Below, piece after piece: positions 53,074 through 62,766 of a stretch of DNA of 64,000 bases (positions are counted from its first letter, which is position 1; every line of letters starts with the position of its first letter). Below the pieces are notes generated by a model. The model made no database searches. It had not been told where the DNA came from and was given only the letters and a program-made list of their open reading frames with translations. The stretch is from an uncultured Lachnospiraceae bacterium (GTDB lineage Bacteria > Bacillota > Clostridia > Lachnospirales > Lachnospiraceae). Location: positions 1 through 64,000 of the forward strand of contig CALGVA010000074.1 of NCBI GenBank assembly GCA_937920345.1, given 5' to 3'. The translations under genes and the position numbers were made by a program.

Positions 53074-55467
53074 TCACGCGTTCTGTTTAATCTTCATCGT
53101 CAACCCGATCCGCTTCTTCGCCACATCTACGGTCAGTACCTGCACATCCACCACGTCGCCCACGCTGACCGCCTCGAGCGGGTGTTTGATAAACCTGTTC
53201 GTGATCTGCGAGATATGCACCAGGCCGTCCTGATGCACGCCGATATCCACGAACACGCCGAAATCAATGACATTTCGCACGGTTCCCTTAAGAATCATGC
53301 CCGGTTTTAAGTCTTTCATATCCAGCACGTCGCTTCGAAGAATCGGCGCCGGCATATCGTCACGGGGATCTCTGGCCGGCTTCTCCAGTTCTTTCAGGAT
53401 ATCTGTCAGCGTGATCTCACCGATCCCCAGTTCCTCCGCCAGTTTTTTCTTATCCTTGATTTTCTTTTCCAGGCTGCTGACAGTAATGTCGGTCTTATCC
53501 CCGCTGCCGCCTTCTTTTCCTGCTCCCTTTCCGGAATTGACATTGGTGTCACTATTATTGTCAAGCACCATACCGCCCATCGCTGCCGCCAGTGCCTTAC
53601 CCATAGCCGTGTTGGTATTGTGGATCACGATCTTCTGCTGTGGTTTTTTCTTCTCTTTGGCAGGAGCCGCCTTCTTACCTGCTGCTTTTTGTGCGGCGGC
53701 TTTCTTCTGGGCCTCCTTCACATCTTCCATGGTCAGTCCCATCTTATCCAGCAGTTTCATCGCCGCCTCATAAGATTCGGGATGTACGCTTGTCGCGTCC
53801 AGGGGATTGTCACCGTCCGTAATGCGCATGAAACCGGCGCACTGCTCATAAGCTTTCGGTCCCAGCTTCGCCACCTTAAGGAGCTGTGCCCTGTTGGAAA
53901 ACCTGCCGTTCGTCTCACGATATTCTACAATATTCCTGGCGATCACCTTGGTCACGCCAGAGACATACTCTAAGAGGGAGGCGGAGGCGGTGTTCAAGTC
54001 CACGCCCACCTTATTCACACTGTCTTCCACAACGCCGCCCAGGGCTTCGCTCAGTTTCTTCTGATTCATATCATGCTGGTACTGTCCCACACCGATAGAT
54101 TTCGGATCGATCTTCACCAGCTCCGCCAGAGGGTCCTGCAGTCTTCTGGCAATAGACGCCGCGCTTCTTTGTCCCACATCAAAATTCGGGAACTCCTCCG
54201 TAGCCAGTTTGCTGGCGGAATACACCGAAGCGCCCGCCTCATTGACGATGACATACTGCACGGGCGTATCCAGCTCCTTCAGCAGTTCCACAATCACCTG
54301 CTCGGACTCACGGGATGCGGTTCCGTTGCCCACAGAGATCAGGGATACATTATATTTTTTAATCAGTCTCTTCAGTTCCGCTTTGGCTTCCGCCACTTTA
54401 TTCTGCGGTGCGGTCGGATAGATTACCTTGGTGTCTAACACCTTACCTGTCTCGTCCACCACCGCCAGCTTACAGCCGGTACGAAACGCAGGGTCCCAGC
54501 CCAGTACCACCTTACCCGCGATGGGCGGCTGTAAGAGGAGCTGCTCCAAGTTCTTGCCAAATACGGAGATCGCGCCGTCTTCCGCCTTTTCCGTCAGGTC
54601 ATTACGAATCTCTCTCTCGATGGCGGGTGCAATCAGCCTGTCATAACTGTCAGCGATCACTTCCTCCAGAATCGGAGATGTGACAGGATTGTCATTTATG
54701 ATCGTCTTCGTGCGCAGATACTGCAGGATACGCTCCACCGGCGCTTCCACTTTGACCACAAGGAACTTCTCGTTCTCACCCCGGTTCAAAGCCAGTGTCC
54801 TGTGTCCGGCAACCTTTTTAACAGGCTCCTCATACTCGTAATACATCTCGTAGACGCTCTCTGCCTTCTCGTCCTTTGCCGTACTGGTCAATTTACCCTC
54901 CTCCGTGGTAATGTTACGGATGTAGATCCGATAATCTGCCTCGTCGGAAATCATCTCGGCGATGATATCCTTCGCGCCCTGAATCGCCTCCGCTGCCGTC
55001 TTCACGGATTTTGCCCCGTCTTCTTCATCCTCATGGACATACTTCTGCGCTTCTGCCTCGATCGGTTCCGTCGTCTCCTGTGCCAGTATAAACTGTGCCA
55101 GACCGTCTAATCCCTTCTCCTTTGCCACGCTCGCTCTGGTCTTCCGCTTCGGACGGTAAGGACGGTACAGATCCTCTACCACCACCATCGTCTCCGCCGC
55201 GACGATACGTTCACGCAGCTCGTCTGTCAGCTTCCCCTGCTCCTCGATGCTCTTTAATACCTGTTCTTTCTTTTCTTCCAGATTGCGCAGATAAGTCAGG
55301 CGTTCGTCCAGATTTCTGAGTACTTCATCGTTTAAGGAACCGGTAGCTTCCTTTCTGTATCTGGAGATAAAAGGGATCGTGTTTCCCTCATCTATCAGTT
55401 TCACGGCAGCCTCCACCTGCCATTTTTCCACATTCAACTCTTCTTTCAGCTTCGCTATAATGTCCAT
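53074..55467 (-). CDS. tex: Tex-family transcription accessory protein
   Basis: A 797-residue nucleic-acid-binding protein. The N-terminal helical domain (NTIPFISRYRKEATGSLNDE) is followed by the YqgF-like core (VLGWDPAFRTGCKLAVVD), helix-hairpin-helix motifs (LNTASASLLEYVSGV) and a C-terminal S1 domain (ILKGTVRNVIDFGVFVDIGVHQDGLVH). Tex of other Firmicutes has about 720 residues; a low-complexity Ala/Lys/Gly-rich stretch of about 80 residues (roughly 600-680) between the helix-hairpin-helix and S1 parts explains the excess. GGAGG precedes the ATG. Confidence 0.94.
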   Translation of the reverse strand: MDIIAKLKEELNVEKWQVEAAVKLIDEGNTIPFISRYRKEATGSLNDEVLRNLDERLTYLRNLEEKKEQVLKSIEEQGKLTDELRERIVAAETMVVVEDLYRPYRPKRKTRASVAKEKGLDGLAQFILAQETTEPIEAEAQKYVHEDEEDGAKSVKTAAEAIQGAKDIIAEMISDEADYRIYIRNITTEEGKLTSTAKDEKAESVYEMYYEYEEPVKKVAGHRTLALNRGENEKFLVVKVEAPVERILQYLRTKTIINDNPVTSPILEEVIADSYDRLIAPAIEREIRNDLTEKAEDGAISVFGKNLEQLLLQPPIAGKVVLGWDPAFRTGCKLAVVDETGKVLDTKVIYPTAPQNKVAEAKAELKRLIKKYNVSLISVGNGTASRESEQVIVELLKELDTPVQYVIVNEAGASVYSASKLATEEFPNFDVGQRSAASIARRLQDPLAELVKIDPKSIGVGQYQHDMNQKKLSEALGGVVEDSVNKVGVDLNTASASLLEYVSGVTKVIARNIVEYRETNGRFSNRAQLLKVAKLGPKAYEQCAGFMRITDGDNPLDATSVHPESYEAAMKLLDKMGLTMEDVKEAQKKAAAQKAAGKKAAPAKEKKKPQQKIVIHNTNTAMGKALAAAMGGMVLDNNSDTNVNSGKGAGKEGGSGDKTDITVSSLEKKIKDKKKLAEELGIGEITLTDILKELEKPARDPRDDMPAPILRSDVLDMKDLKPGMILKGTVRNVIDFGVFVDIGVHQDGLVHISQITNRFIKHPLEAVSVGDVVDVQVLTVDVAKKRIGLTMKIKQNA

Positions 55468-55577
55468 GTTTTCCTCCGTTTTAGTTATATATTTACAATG
55501 ATTCGCCCTTTTTCAAGGATTTCTGACCGCCTGAGAACTCCCTTTCGCCCCGGTATTCCTGTTGCGGCTCACATCCC

Positions 55578-57050
55578 TTAGTGAATCTCTTCCTCTATCA
55601 CAAGTGCCTCATTCAGCCACTCTACCAGGCGCAGATCCACTTTGCCCTTCTCTGCCATGCCCTTTAAGATCTCGATCGCCTTGTCTCTCGGGATCGGCTT
55701 CTTATAAGGCCGGTCCGTGGCTGCAAGCGCATCATAAATATCTACCACCGTCAAAAGCCGCGTTTCGAAGTCAAGCTCTTCTCCTGCGAGATGATTCGGA
55801 TAACCGCTTCCATCCAGATATTCATGATGTGCGCCGACCCACTTCGGCACCATGGAAAATCCTTTGTAGAACTTAACCTTGTCCAGTATTTTGGACGTCA
55901 TGACCACATGGTTTTCCATCTCCTTGCGCTCCTCCAGCGTCAGTGTCCCGCTTCGAATACCCAGGCAGGAGACCTCCCGTCCGGTCAGGTACGGCACAAT
56001 CGTTCCGTCCGCGCTTACATGCTGCTTTGCGGCAAGCTCCTGAATATGTGCATAAGCCGCGTCGTCCACATAGCCGGCGGTATCAATCTCATGAATAAAC
56101 GCTAATTCCTCCCGCAGTTGTGCGCTCTTGTGTTCATATTCCTCCTGGGTGATCCTGCCGCGTAACAGATCAACTTCATAAAGCGCATGCAGCAGTTTAA
56201 ACCGGTCGTCTACTCTGCTGATCTCCTGATCCAGCCTGGTAGCCTTATTCATGATATTAAGCGGGATAACCATTTTACCGATATCATGAATCAGCGCCGC
56301 CAGCATCAACTGCTCTTTGCGTGCGGATTCAAAATGCTCCTCACACTTTCCCTGTCGGTGTAATTCGTTAATGTAGTCGGCAAGCAGGCTGGCATACCGC
56401 TCCACGTTCCTCGTATGCAGCGCATTGTACGGCGTCCGCTCCTCCAGTGCCGTGGTCAGCGCTTCCACAAAAGAATAAATCTGCGTTTTCAGCGCATCCA
56501 CATAAGACAGATTAGTAAGTTCAATTGCCGCCATAGCACCCAGCGATCTGATGATTAGCTCATACTGCTCGTCAAAAGCAATCACGTTCCCCGCCTCGTC
56601 CGCAGCATTAATCAACTGCAGTACACCGATCAGTTCATTCTCATTATTTTCCAAAGGCACTACAAGCTGCGACTTCGTCCGGTATCCGGTCAGGCTGTCA
56701 TACTGCCTCGGCCCGGAGAAATCAAACCTGCTGCTCGCATAGACATCCGGAATATTCACCACTTCCCTGTGAATTGCCGCGTAGGAACACACATTTTCCT
56801 CCTTCATCGGCACCGGCGGAAGATCGTCAATAGGTTCTTCCCTCCCCCTGTCGATCCCTTTGGAAAGCGTCTTCATAAATTTAAAGACCAGCTTGTCATC
56901 TTCATACAGGTACAGCGTGCTGGCATCACAGTTTGTGATTTCCATACCGTTATCCAGAATCGCCATAAGCAGCCGGTTCCTGTCTTTTTCCGTGGAAAGG
57001 CTGATTCCGATATTAATAATCTTCTCAAAATCTTCACTTTGTAAGTGCAC
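55578..57050 (-). CDS. GAF and HD-GYP domain protein (putative cyclic-di-GMP phosphodiesterase)
   Basis: About 490 residues. A GAF domain (residues about 8-185) is followed by a HD-GYP domain: HTRNVERYA, the metal site HDIGK (about 255-259 from this start) and HHEYLDGSGYP, where the usual GYP motif is conserved. About 80 extra residues lie between HDIGK and HHEY. GTG at 57050 has GGAG seven bases upstream; ATGs at 57056 and 57068 are in frame. The start overlaps the preceding gene by about 17 bases. Role: probable turnover of cyclic-di-GMP in response to a small ligand. Confidence 0.88.
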   Translation of the reverse strand: MHLQSEDFEKIINIGISLSTEKDRNRLLMAILDNGMEITNCDASTLYLYEDDKLVFKFMKTLSKGIDRGREEPIDDLPPVPMKEENVCSYAAIHREVVNIPDVYASSRFDFSGPRQYDSLTGYRTKSQLVVPLENNENELIGVLQLINAADEAGNVIAFDEQYELIIRSLGAMAAIELTNLSYVDALKTQIYSFVEALTTALEERTPYNALHTRNVERYASLLADYINELHRQGKCEEHFESARKEQLMLAALIHDIGKMVIPLNIMNKATRLDQEISRVDDRFKLLHALYEVDLLRGRITQEEYEHKSAQLREELAFIHEIDTAGYVDDAAYAHIQELAAKQHVSADGTIVPYLTGREVSCLGIRSGTLTLEERKEMENHVVMTSKILDKVKFYKGFSMVPKWVGAHHEYLDGSGYPNHLAGEELDFETRLLTVVDIYDALAATDRPYKKPIPRDKAIEILKGMAEKGKVDLRLVEWLNEALVIEEEIH

Positions 57051-57849
57051 TGTCATTCTCCTTTGCATTCATCGGGTAGATCCCGTGTTGTTTCATATAT
57101 TCCAGTGATCTTTGCTGTGCCTCATACCCCTTCACTTCCACCAGTACCGAAGCCTCTATCTGGTACTGTCCGATCAGGCGGTCAAATTCCTGAAAGTCCA
57201 CACGTCCGCCGCCTACCGGCAGATGCAGGTCATTGACCAGATCATTATCATTGATGTGTATATGCCGGATGTAAGGCGCCAGCGCACCGATCCATTCCTG
57301 CCCCGAACATCCCGTCAGCATCGCATGCGCATAATCCAGACAGACACCAAAGTTCTTTACACCGCGCATCTGTTCCGCCAGCCCGGCAAGAACATCCGGC
57401 GCCTCATCAAACATATTCTCCATATAGATCTGCTGCTCCGGATATTCCATGGCGATCTGTGTAAAAAACTCCGCGTTCCTTTTCCTCCAGTCCGCCAGAT
57501 AACCTGCCGTGCGAAATCCCGCCAGCCGTCCCGTATGAAACACAATGCCCTTCAATCCCATACGCCGCGCGATATCCATCGTCTGCCGTACCCGCAGCAT
57601 GGAAGCATCCCGGATCAGCGGATCACTGCTGTGTATCGTCACATCCAGAAACGCCCCATGCATCGTATCCTGCGCAAAGCTGTTCCGATACTTCCCGTAG
57701 GCTACTGCAATCTGCTCCTGCCTGCCGGTATCGTCCATGACCTCCGGCATATAGAAATCATTATATTCAAACGCGCAGTCATAAGCCTCCGCCAGCCTGC
57801 ACATCCGTTCCATATCCTTCCTGTCCGGAACCAGGTAAAGTTTACTCAT
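57034..57849 (-). CDS. Sugar-phosphate isomerase/epimerase-like TIM barrel protein
   Basis: A 271-residue AP-endonuclease-2/xylose-isomerase-like barrel. Metal-ligand-type segments are GIVFHTGRL, YMENMFDE, CLDYAHAML, HIHINDND and the late LVEVKGYEAQ. Such proteins include epimerases and isomerases of sugars or inositols; the substrate cannot be told from sequence. It overlaps the GAF/HD-GYP gene by about 17 bases, so the two are translationally coupled. Confidence 0.85.
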   Translation of the reverse strand: MSKLYLVPDRKDMERMCRLAEAYDCAFEYNDFYMPEVMDDTGRQEQIAVAYGKYRNSFAQDTMHGAFLDVTIHSSDPLIRDASMLRVRQTMDIARRMGLKGIVFHTGRLAGFRTAGYLADWRKRNAEFFTQIAMEYPEQQIYMENMFDEAPDVLAGLAEQMRGVKNFGVCLDYAHAMLTGCSGQEWIGALAPYIRHIHINDNDLVNDLHLPVGGGRVDFQEFDRLIGQYQIEASVLVEVKGYEAQQRSLEYMKQHGIYPMNAKENDSALTK

Positions 57850-57920
57850 TCCACGCTTATCCTCTCTGCATTTATCTGCAAAACAGTGTCGGTCTCTGAT
57901 TTCCCGTCCTGTGCAGTCCC

Positions 57921-59723
57921 TTACACCTTCAGCCCGTTTATCTGATATACAAATACGCCTTTACTCTTGCCTTTCAGTGCAATCTCTCCGATCGGCGCCG
58001 CCTCCACCCGGTCCTTCACCGCCTCATACACGTCGCTGCTGATCAGGATCTGCCCCGGTTTCGCACTGCTCTCCAATCTGGCGGCAGTATTGACCGTATC
58101 GCCGATCGCCGTATAATCCATCCGGAAATCACAGCCGATATTGCCTACTACGGCATTACCGCAGTTGACCCCGATCCCGAAAGATACGCTCTTGCCATAC
58201 CGCCTGCTGAATTTCTCGGCAATCGCAGCCGCACCCGCCTGCATATCCCACGCTGTGCAGACCGCCCGGAAGATATAGTCATCCAGGTCAAAAGGCGCAT
58301 TAAATACTGCCATTGTGGCATCACCCACAAATTTATCCAGCGTACCGCCATGTTCAAAAATCGCACGCGTCGTAAGGCTTAAGTATTCATTCAGAATCTC
58401 CACGACCTCTTCGGGCTGCAGACTTTCTGACATCGTTGTAAACCCGCGAATATCTACGAACAGAACCGCCACATGCCGGTTCTCACCGCCCAGCACAAGT
58501 TCAAAGTCCTTATCCTTGCTGATCTTATCCACGATCTGGGGCGCTACATACTGCTTAAACACATTGAGAACACGCCGCCTGCGCAGAATCTCCGTTACAT
58601 ATCCTCTGATCACCTGCAGCAGATAGATCATAAGCAGACAGATCGGTATCAATACCGCAGGCACGATCCGCCCGTGCAGGTATATACTTCTTGCCACAAA
58701 CAGATCAAGCGCCGTCAACACACCCAGCAGCACCGTAGAGTACAGAAGTCTCAGCTTACGCGTACAGCCGTAGAACAACGCGCACAGAAGCGCTCCTGCT
58801 GCCGCATAGACCCAGGCTGCGGCCGGAAGCTGTGTCCGCCCTTCTAACAGCGCCTCAATGATATTCGCATGAATCTCCACCCCATACATCTGGCTGTTAT
58901 GGGCAATCGCCGGCATATAAGAATCCTGCATCCCGACAGCATATGCGCCCACCAGCACCACCGCATCTCGAAAGATGGCGGCATCCACCGTTCCATCCAG
59001 CACATCCGCCATGGACACCACGCTGTAACCGCCCGCCTTGCCGGAATATGAGAAATAGAACCGGTTATTTCTCCCGTAAGTGTCAGGAAGGACCGCTTCC
59101 TCTCCCCGGCTTTGCTGATAAGCGGCATAAATGCATGAGGAAAGACTGTACACCCTCTCCCCCTCATAGTCCAGATAAGCCATGGCCTGACGCACATAGC
59201 CGTCGCCGTCCACGAAAGTATTGGCAAAACCGCACATAACCTGATTCCGCAGGCTGTCATAAGGCTCTATCACATGATCCACGTAATACGGGTTATAGAC
59301 GATCCTGCCGTCCTCGTCCCGTTCCGGCTGTTCCTTGAAAGAAAAGCTCATGGCAGCAACCACGTTCCCGGATTCCCCGCAGACTTCGGCAAAGTAATCA
59401 TCTGCCTGCTCATCCGCCTGTTCACTGTAGATCACATCGAACCCGATCACAGCCGGCCCGCCGCCTTGTGCATGGTTCAGGGTCGATACCAGTTTCGCCG
59501 GAATCTCACGGCTCCATGTGTTGACGGGGCCGTACTGTTCTAACGTCTTATCATCGATCCCTATGATATAGATTTTCTTATTAGTGACACTCTCCCGCTG
59601 ATTCAGCCTGTCGGATATGCCCTGGTCGATCATGCCGGCCGCACCGAAATACAGAAACAGGTAAGATGCCAGAATAACGGCGGCTGTAACCGCCGCCGCT
59701 TTCATTCCGTTTTGATATTTCAT
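57921..59723 (-). CDS. CHASE2-domain class III adenylate/guanylate cyclase
   Basis: A 600-residue membrane cyclase. An N-terminal helix (8-30) leads to a CHASE2 sensor (about 45-300; IIGIDDKTLEQYGPVNTWSRE and VIGFDVIYSE), three membrane helices (305-375) and a class III cyclase domain (about 415-595). Metal-binding aspartates lie in LFVDIRGFT and VGDATMAVF; the region MDYTAIGDTVNTAARLES is typical. Substrate specificity (ATP or GTP) is not certain. It is downstream of a FecR-domain gene by 17 bases, which is a known pairing. Confidence 0.93.
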   Translation of the reverse strand: MKYQNGMKAAAVTAAVILASYLFLYFGAAGMIDQGISDRLNQRESVTNKKIYIIGIDDKTLEQYGPVNTWSREIPAKLVSTLNHAQGGGPAVIGFDVIYSEQADEQADDYFAEVCGESGNVVAAMSFSFKEQPERDEDGRIVYNPYYVDHVIEPYDSLRNQVMCGFANTFVDGDGYVRQAMAYLDYEGERVYSLSSCIYAAYQQSRGEEAVLPDTYGRNNRFYFSYSGKAGGYSVVSMADVLDGTVDAAIFRDAVVLVGAYAVGMQDSYMPAIAHNSQMYGVEIHANIIEALLEGRTQLPAAAWVYAAAGALLCALFYGCTRKLRLLYSTVLLGVLTALDLFVARSIYLHGRIVPAVLIPICLLMIYLLQVIRGYVTEILRRRRVLNVFKQYVAPQIVDKISKDKDFELVLGGENRHVAVLFVDIRGFTTMSESLQPEEVVEILNEYLSLTTRAIFEHGGTLDKFVGDATMAVFNAPFDLDDYIFRAVCTAWDMQAGAAAIAEKFSRRYGKSVSFGIGVNCGNAVVGNIGCDFRMDYTAIGDTVNTAARLESSAKPGQILISSDVYEAVKDRVEAAPIGEIALKGKSKGVFVYQINGLKV

Positions 59724-59740
59724 ACCTTAACCTTCTTCGA

Positions 59741-61111
59741 TCAATTCCCGGATTTCCACTCGATCGTTGTATCCGCCTTGATCTTTGTATTGAAATCGAA
59801 GTCCCATGCACCTTCTGCTGCCGGAGCAAGCACAGGCGCCGTAGTCTTATCACCGCTCTTTACTTTCTGGGTAGCGAATACGGTTCCCTGATACTGATAA
59901 GTGACCGTATAATTCACTTCTTCCTCCGGCTTCGGCGGTTTCGGCGGTTTCGGAGGCTTCGGTGGTTTCGGAGGTGTATCGCCCCGGTTATCATCCGGTT
60001 TCTCACCGTCGTCACCACCGGAATTACCGTCGTCCGGCTGCTGACCGCTGCCGCCGCCAGAGCTTCCGCTGTCGGAAGGATCTGGTGTGCCGCCCTGTGC
60101 AGGCGGAGTATCCTTCGGTTTCGACGGCTCCAGCGCTGCTTCGGCTCCCGGTTTCTTATCACTCTGCCCTTCATTCTGCTGTGTCTGCGGTTTTGCCGGT
60201 TTCCGTGCAGAATCTGCCGTACTGTCTTTCGGCTCCGTCACTTCTTCCTGCGGTTCCCGCACATCCTGCTCCTCTGTATCCTGATCCTGTACATTCTGTT
60301 CTTCTGTCTCTGCAGGTGTCTGCGCATCACCTGCCGCTTCATCATACAACGGATCTGCCTGTTCAGCTTCCTGTCTGATCTGCGCAAGCGCTTCCTGTGT
60401 GATACCCGTAATGTCTGCCCCGTTTTCCAGCATATCCTCCAGAATCTGCCATGCCTGCTCCGGCAGACTTGTATAATCAATGTCTGTCGGACCGTCCACC
60501 GTTCCGTCACTGTATATCGTCAGTTCACTGCCGGCATGCACCAGAACCTCCTCGCCAAATGTCCCGTCGGGAAGAACCGGCTTCGTCGCCACCGTCCCGT
60601 CAAAGCAGCACAGTCTCACATCCTGTCCGCCCGCACCGTCGTCAGCAAGTTCTGCCCGGTATACCGTGCCTCTGACCGCCATGACAGAGTTCGGCGTAGA
60701 TGTCTCATACACCGATTCACCGCTCAGAGGTTTCTGTATCTCATTGGTAACCGCTCCCTGCTCCAGGCGGATTCTCGTTCTGGAATCCTGACCGTCCCCT
60801 TCCGCTTCCAGCGTAAAAATCGTATCGGCTTCCGCCGTTATGTACTTATCATCGTCCAGTTTCATGCGCATCGTACTGTCCTGCTGCACACACACACGAT
60901 CGCCTGATTCCAGATATAAATTCTCCACCGCATCGACGGTACCGATATCCGCCCGCTCGATCACGGCGCTTCCCTCCAGTTCATAGACCATGATGGACCG
61001 GAAAGCCTCTTCTTTCCTGTTTAATAGAATGATCACCGCCGCCACAACGACCACGACTGCCGCCGCACATGCGGCCATTACGATCTTCTTAGATGACATC
61101 TGCTTCTGCAT
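59741..61111 (-). CDS. FecR-domain protein with proline-rich stalk and repeat domain
   Basis: A 456-residue membrane-anchored protein. One membrane helix (12-32) is followed by a FecR-like beta domain (about 45-200; SRTRIRLEQGAVTNEI, NSVMAVRGTVYRAEL), a long Gln/Glu/Pro/Gly-rich region with PKPPKPPKPPKP, and a C-terminal InlB/Listeria-Bacteroides-type repeat (YTVTYQYQGTVFATQKVKSGD). It sits between a surface protein gene and the CHASE2 cyclase gene, so it may pass an envelope signal to the cyclase. Confidence 0.85.
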   Translation of the reverse strand: MQKQMSSKKIVMAACAAAVVVVVAAVIILLNRKEEAFRSIMVYELEGSAVIERADIGTVDAVENLYLESGDRVCVQQDSTMRMKLDDDKYITAEADTIFTLEAEGDGQDSRTRIRLEQGAVTNEIQKPLSGESVYETSTPNSVMAVRGTVYRAELADDGAGGQDVRLCCFDGTVATKPVLPDGTFGEEVLVHAGSELTIYSDGTVDGPTDIDYTSLPEQAWQILEDMLENGADITGITQEALAQIRQEAEQADPLYDEAAGDAQTPAETEEQNVQDQDTEEQDVREPQEEVTEPKDSTADSARKPAKPQTQQNEGQSDKKPGAEAALEPSKPKDTPPAQGGTPDPSDSGSSGGGSGQQPDDGNSGGDDGEKPDDNRGDTPPKPPKPPKPPKPPKPEEEVNYTVTYQYQGTVFATQKVKSGDKTTAPVLAPAAEGAWDFDFNTKIKADTTIEWKSGN

Positions 61112-61189
61112 AGAGTATCCACACCCCTTTTCCTGTTACATTCCACACGCACAAAAGCCTATACGGCAGTTCACATATTACCGTATACA

Positions 61190-62455
61190 CTATTTAAGCT
61201 TCTGAAACTGATAGCTGCCGTCCTCTTTCACATAAAACGTACTGCCGCCGCAGTAGACCGTACTGTCACCATCCAGCGTCCAGCTGCCGCCGCCTAAGTG
61301 ATAGTCTCTGCCTGCTTTTAACGCATAAGACCCGCTCACCCATATATAGCGTATGTCCGGTTCTTCGCCTTCCACCGTGATACTGCAAACCGTTTCGTTT
61401 CCCGCTTTATCTTTTGCCCTGATCACACAGGAAGTCGAATTAGCGCCTGTTGCAACCTGATACATTCCGTCTGTCGAAGAAGGAACTGCCGGCTGTTCAT
61501 TTATCAAAACGCTGTCCAGATTATCATCCGTTACCCCGAAGCTCGTGCCGACCGGATATGTACCGCCGTCATCAATACCTGTAATGACCGGCGCTGTCGC
61601 ATCGATCACAACCCCATCTGTTCTGGCACAGACCGACTGCCCGTCCGCCGCTTCCGCTTTGACATACAGCACATATCTGCCGTCCTGCCCGAGAATGATC
61701 TCCTGCCAGTTTCCCTGCTCTACCAGCTGCCACAAAGCCGCCAGCTGCTCCTCGCTCTTACTCTCGTCAGAATCATCTGCCGCCGTGTCCAGATAATAAT
61801 AAAGCGCAGTAACACTGCCCTGCTCCACTGAAATATTGAACCGCTGATCATGATTGCGGATATAAGTGCTATATGTAATCTTGCCGCCAAGCGCCTGTGC
61901 CCGGTCTGTTCCCTGCAGCCGGATCACGATCACCGGCTCTGTTTCCCCGGACCTCTCCTGCACGTCCGTCTGCGCGGTTGTTTCCACTGTCTGCGGAATG
62001 ATTTCAATCAATTCTGCTGCCGCATCAGCACTATCCGTTTCCTGCTGTTCTTCCGGTTCCGGCTCCTGGTCTGTTTCTTCCGCCGGTTCTCCTGTCTCCG
62101 CTTCCTGATCTGTTTCCTCCGCCGGGTCGCCTGCCTCCGCTTCCTGGTCTGTTTCTTCCGCCGGTTCTCCTGTCTCCGCTTCCTGATCTGTTTCTTCCGT
62201 CGGGTCTTCCGATTCCGGTTCTTGATCCGTTTCTTCCGCCGGTTCTCCTGTCTCCGCTTCCTGATCTGTTTCCTCCGCCGGCTCACCCGCTTCCACATCC
62301 TGCAGCACTTCCTCCACCGGTTCAGAAGTCTCACTCTCCTGTAGCTGCTCTGCTGCTTCCGGCTCTTCCGCTGCCATCATCGTACCGGCAGGCAGAACAC
62401 ATCCGATCATTGCCGACAGACACAGCGCCGTAATACTTTTCCATCTTCTCCTCAT
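61190..62455 (-). CDS. Secreted surface protein with six acidic 13-residue repeats
   Basis: A 421-residue protein with a signal peptide (about 1-28, ending MMAAEE). It has a highly acidic, Glu/Thr/Pro-rich region with six 13-residue repeats (53-130, core GEPAEETDQEAE) and then immunoglobulin-like segments (DATAPVITGIDDGGTYPVG, VIRAKDKAGNETVCSI). No LPXTG motif is visible, so attachment is unclear. It is the first gene of the FecR/cyclase operon; its promoter is at 62580-62608. Confidence 0.85.
   Translation of the reverse strand: MRRRWKSITALCLSAMIGCVLPAGTMMAAEEPEAAEQLQESETSEPVEEVLQDVEAGEPAEETDQEAETGEPAEETDQEPESEDPTEETDQEAETGEPAEETDQEAEAGDPAEETDQEAETGEPAEETDQEPEPEEQQETDSADAAAELIEIIPQTVETTAQTDVQERSGETEPVIVIRLQGTDRAQALGGKITYSTYIRNHDQRFNISVEQGSVTALYYYLDTAADDSDESKSEEQLAALWQLVEQGNWQEIILGQDGRYVLYVKAEAADGQSVCARTDGVVIDATAPVITGIDDGGTYPVGTSFGVTDDNLDSVLINEQPAVPSSTDGMYQVATGANSTSCVIRAKDKAGNETVCSITVEGEEPDIRYIWVSGSYALKAGRDYHLGGGSWTLDGDSTVYCGGSTFYVKEDGSYQFQKLK
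62066..62299 (-). repeat. Six 39-bp tandem repeats in the surface protein gene
   Basis: Six units of 39 bp (234 bp in total) encode a 13-residue motif with the core GEPAEETDQ. Units differ by a few substitutions and keep the frame, so copy number could vary between strains. Confidence 0.9.
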
Positions 62456-62766
62456 AGCCTCATCCCCCGATCATTCTCACGCCCGTTTATACTATCGTTC
62501 ATGCCGAATCGCATTCTTATCTTCCAAACTGCAATTATTTACTGTCAAAGCCACGCATAACCCGTTTATTCCTGCTTCTATATTACACATAATCCATAAT
62601 TTGGTCAATATTGTTACAACGTAACTTCTAAGTAAAAAACCGGACAAAGCTCGTCTGCGGGCATTCTGCCGCTGGTTTTTTCCCCACCCCTATGCTATAC
62701 TGTCCATAAAGCAATAAGCACACTGCTGCGAAATATGGCAAAACTGCCACACCCAAAGGAGATCTC
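62456..62766. promoter_or_regulatory. Divergent intergenic region with promoters
   Basis: For the surface protein operon the minus strand has TTGACC (62603-62608), 17 bases and TAATAT (62580-62585). Toward the right, TATACT at 62696 preceded by TGC forms an extended -10 box. A hairpin GCGG/CCGC followed by a T-run lies near 62660-62685. No gene is present. Confidence 0.65.
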
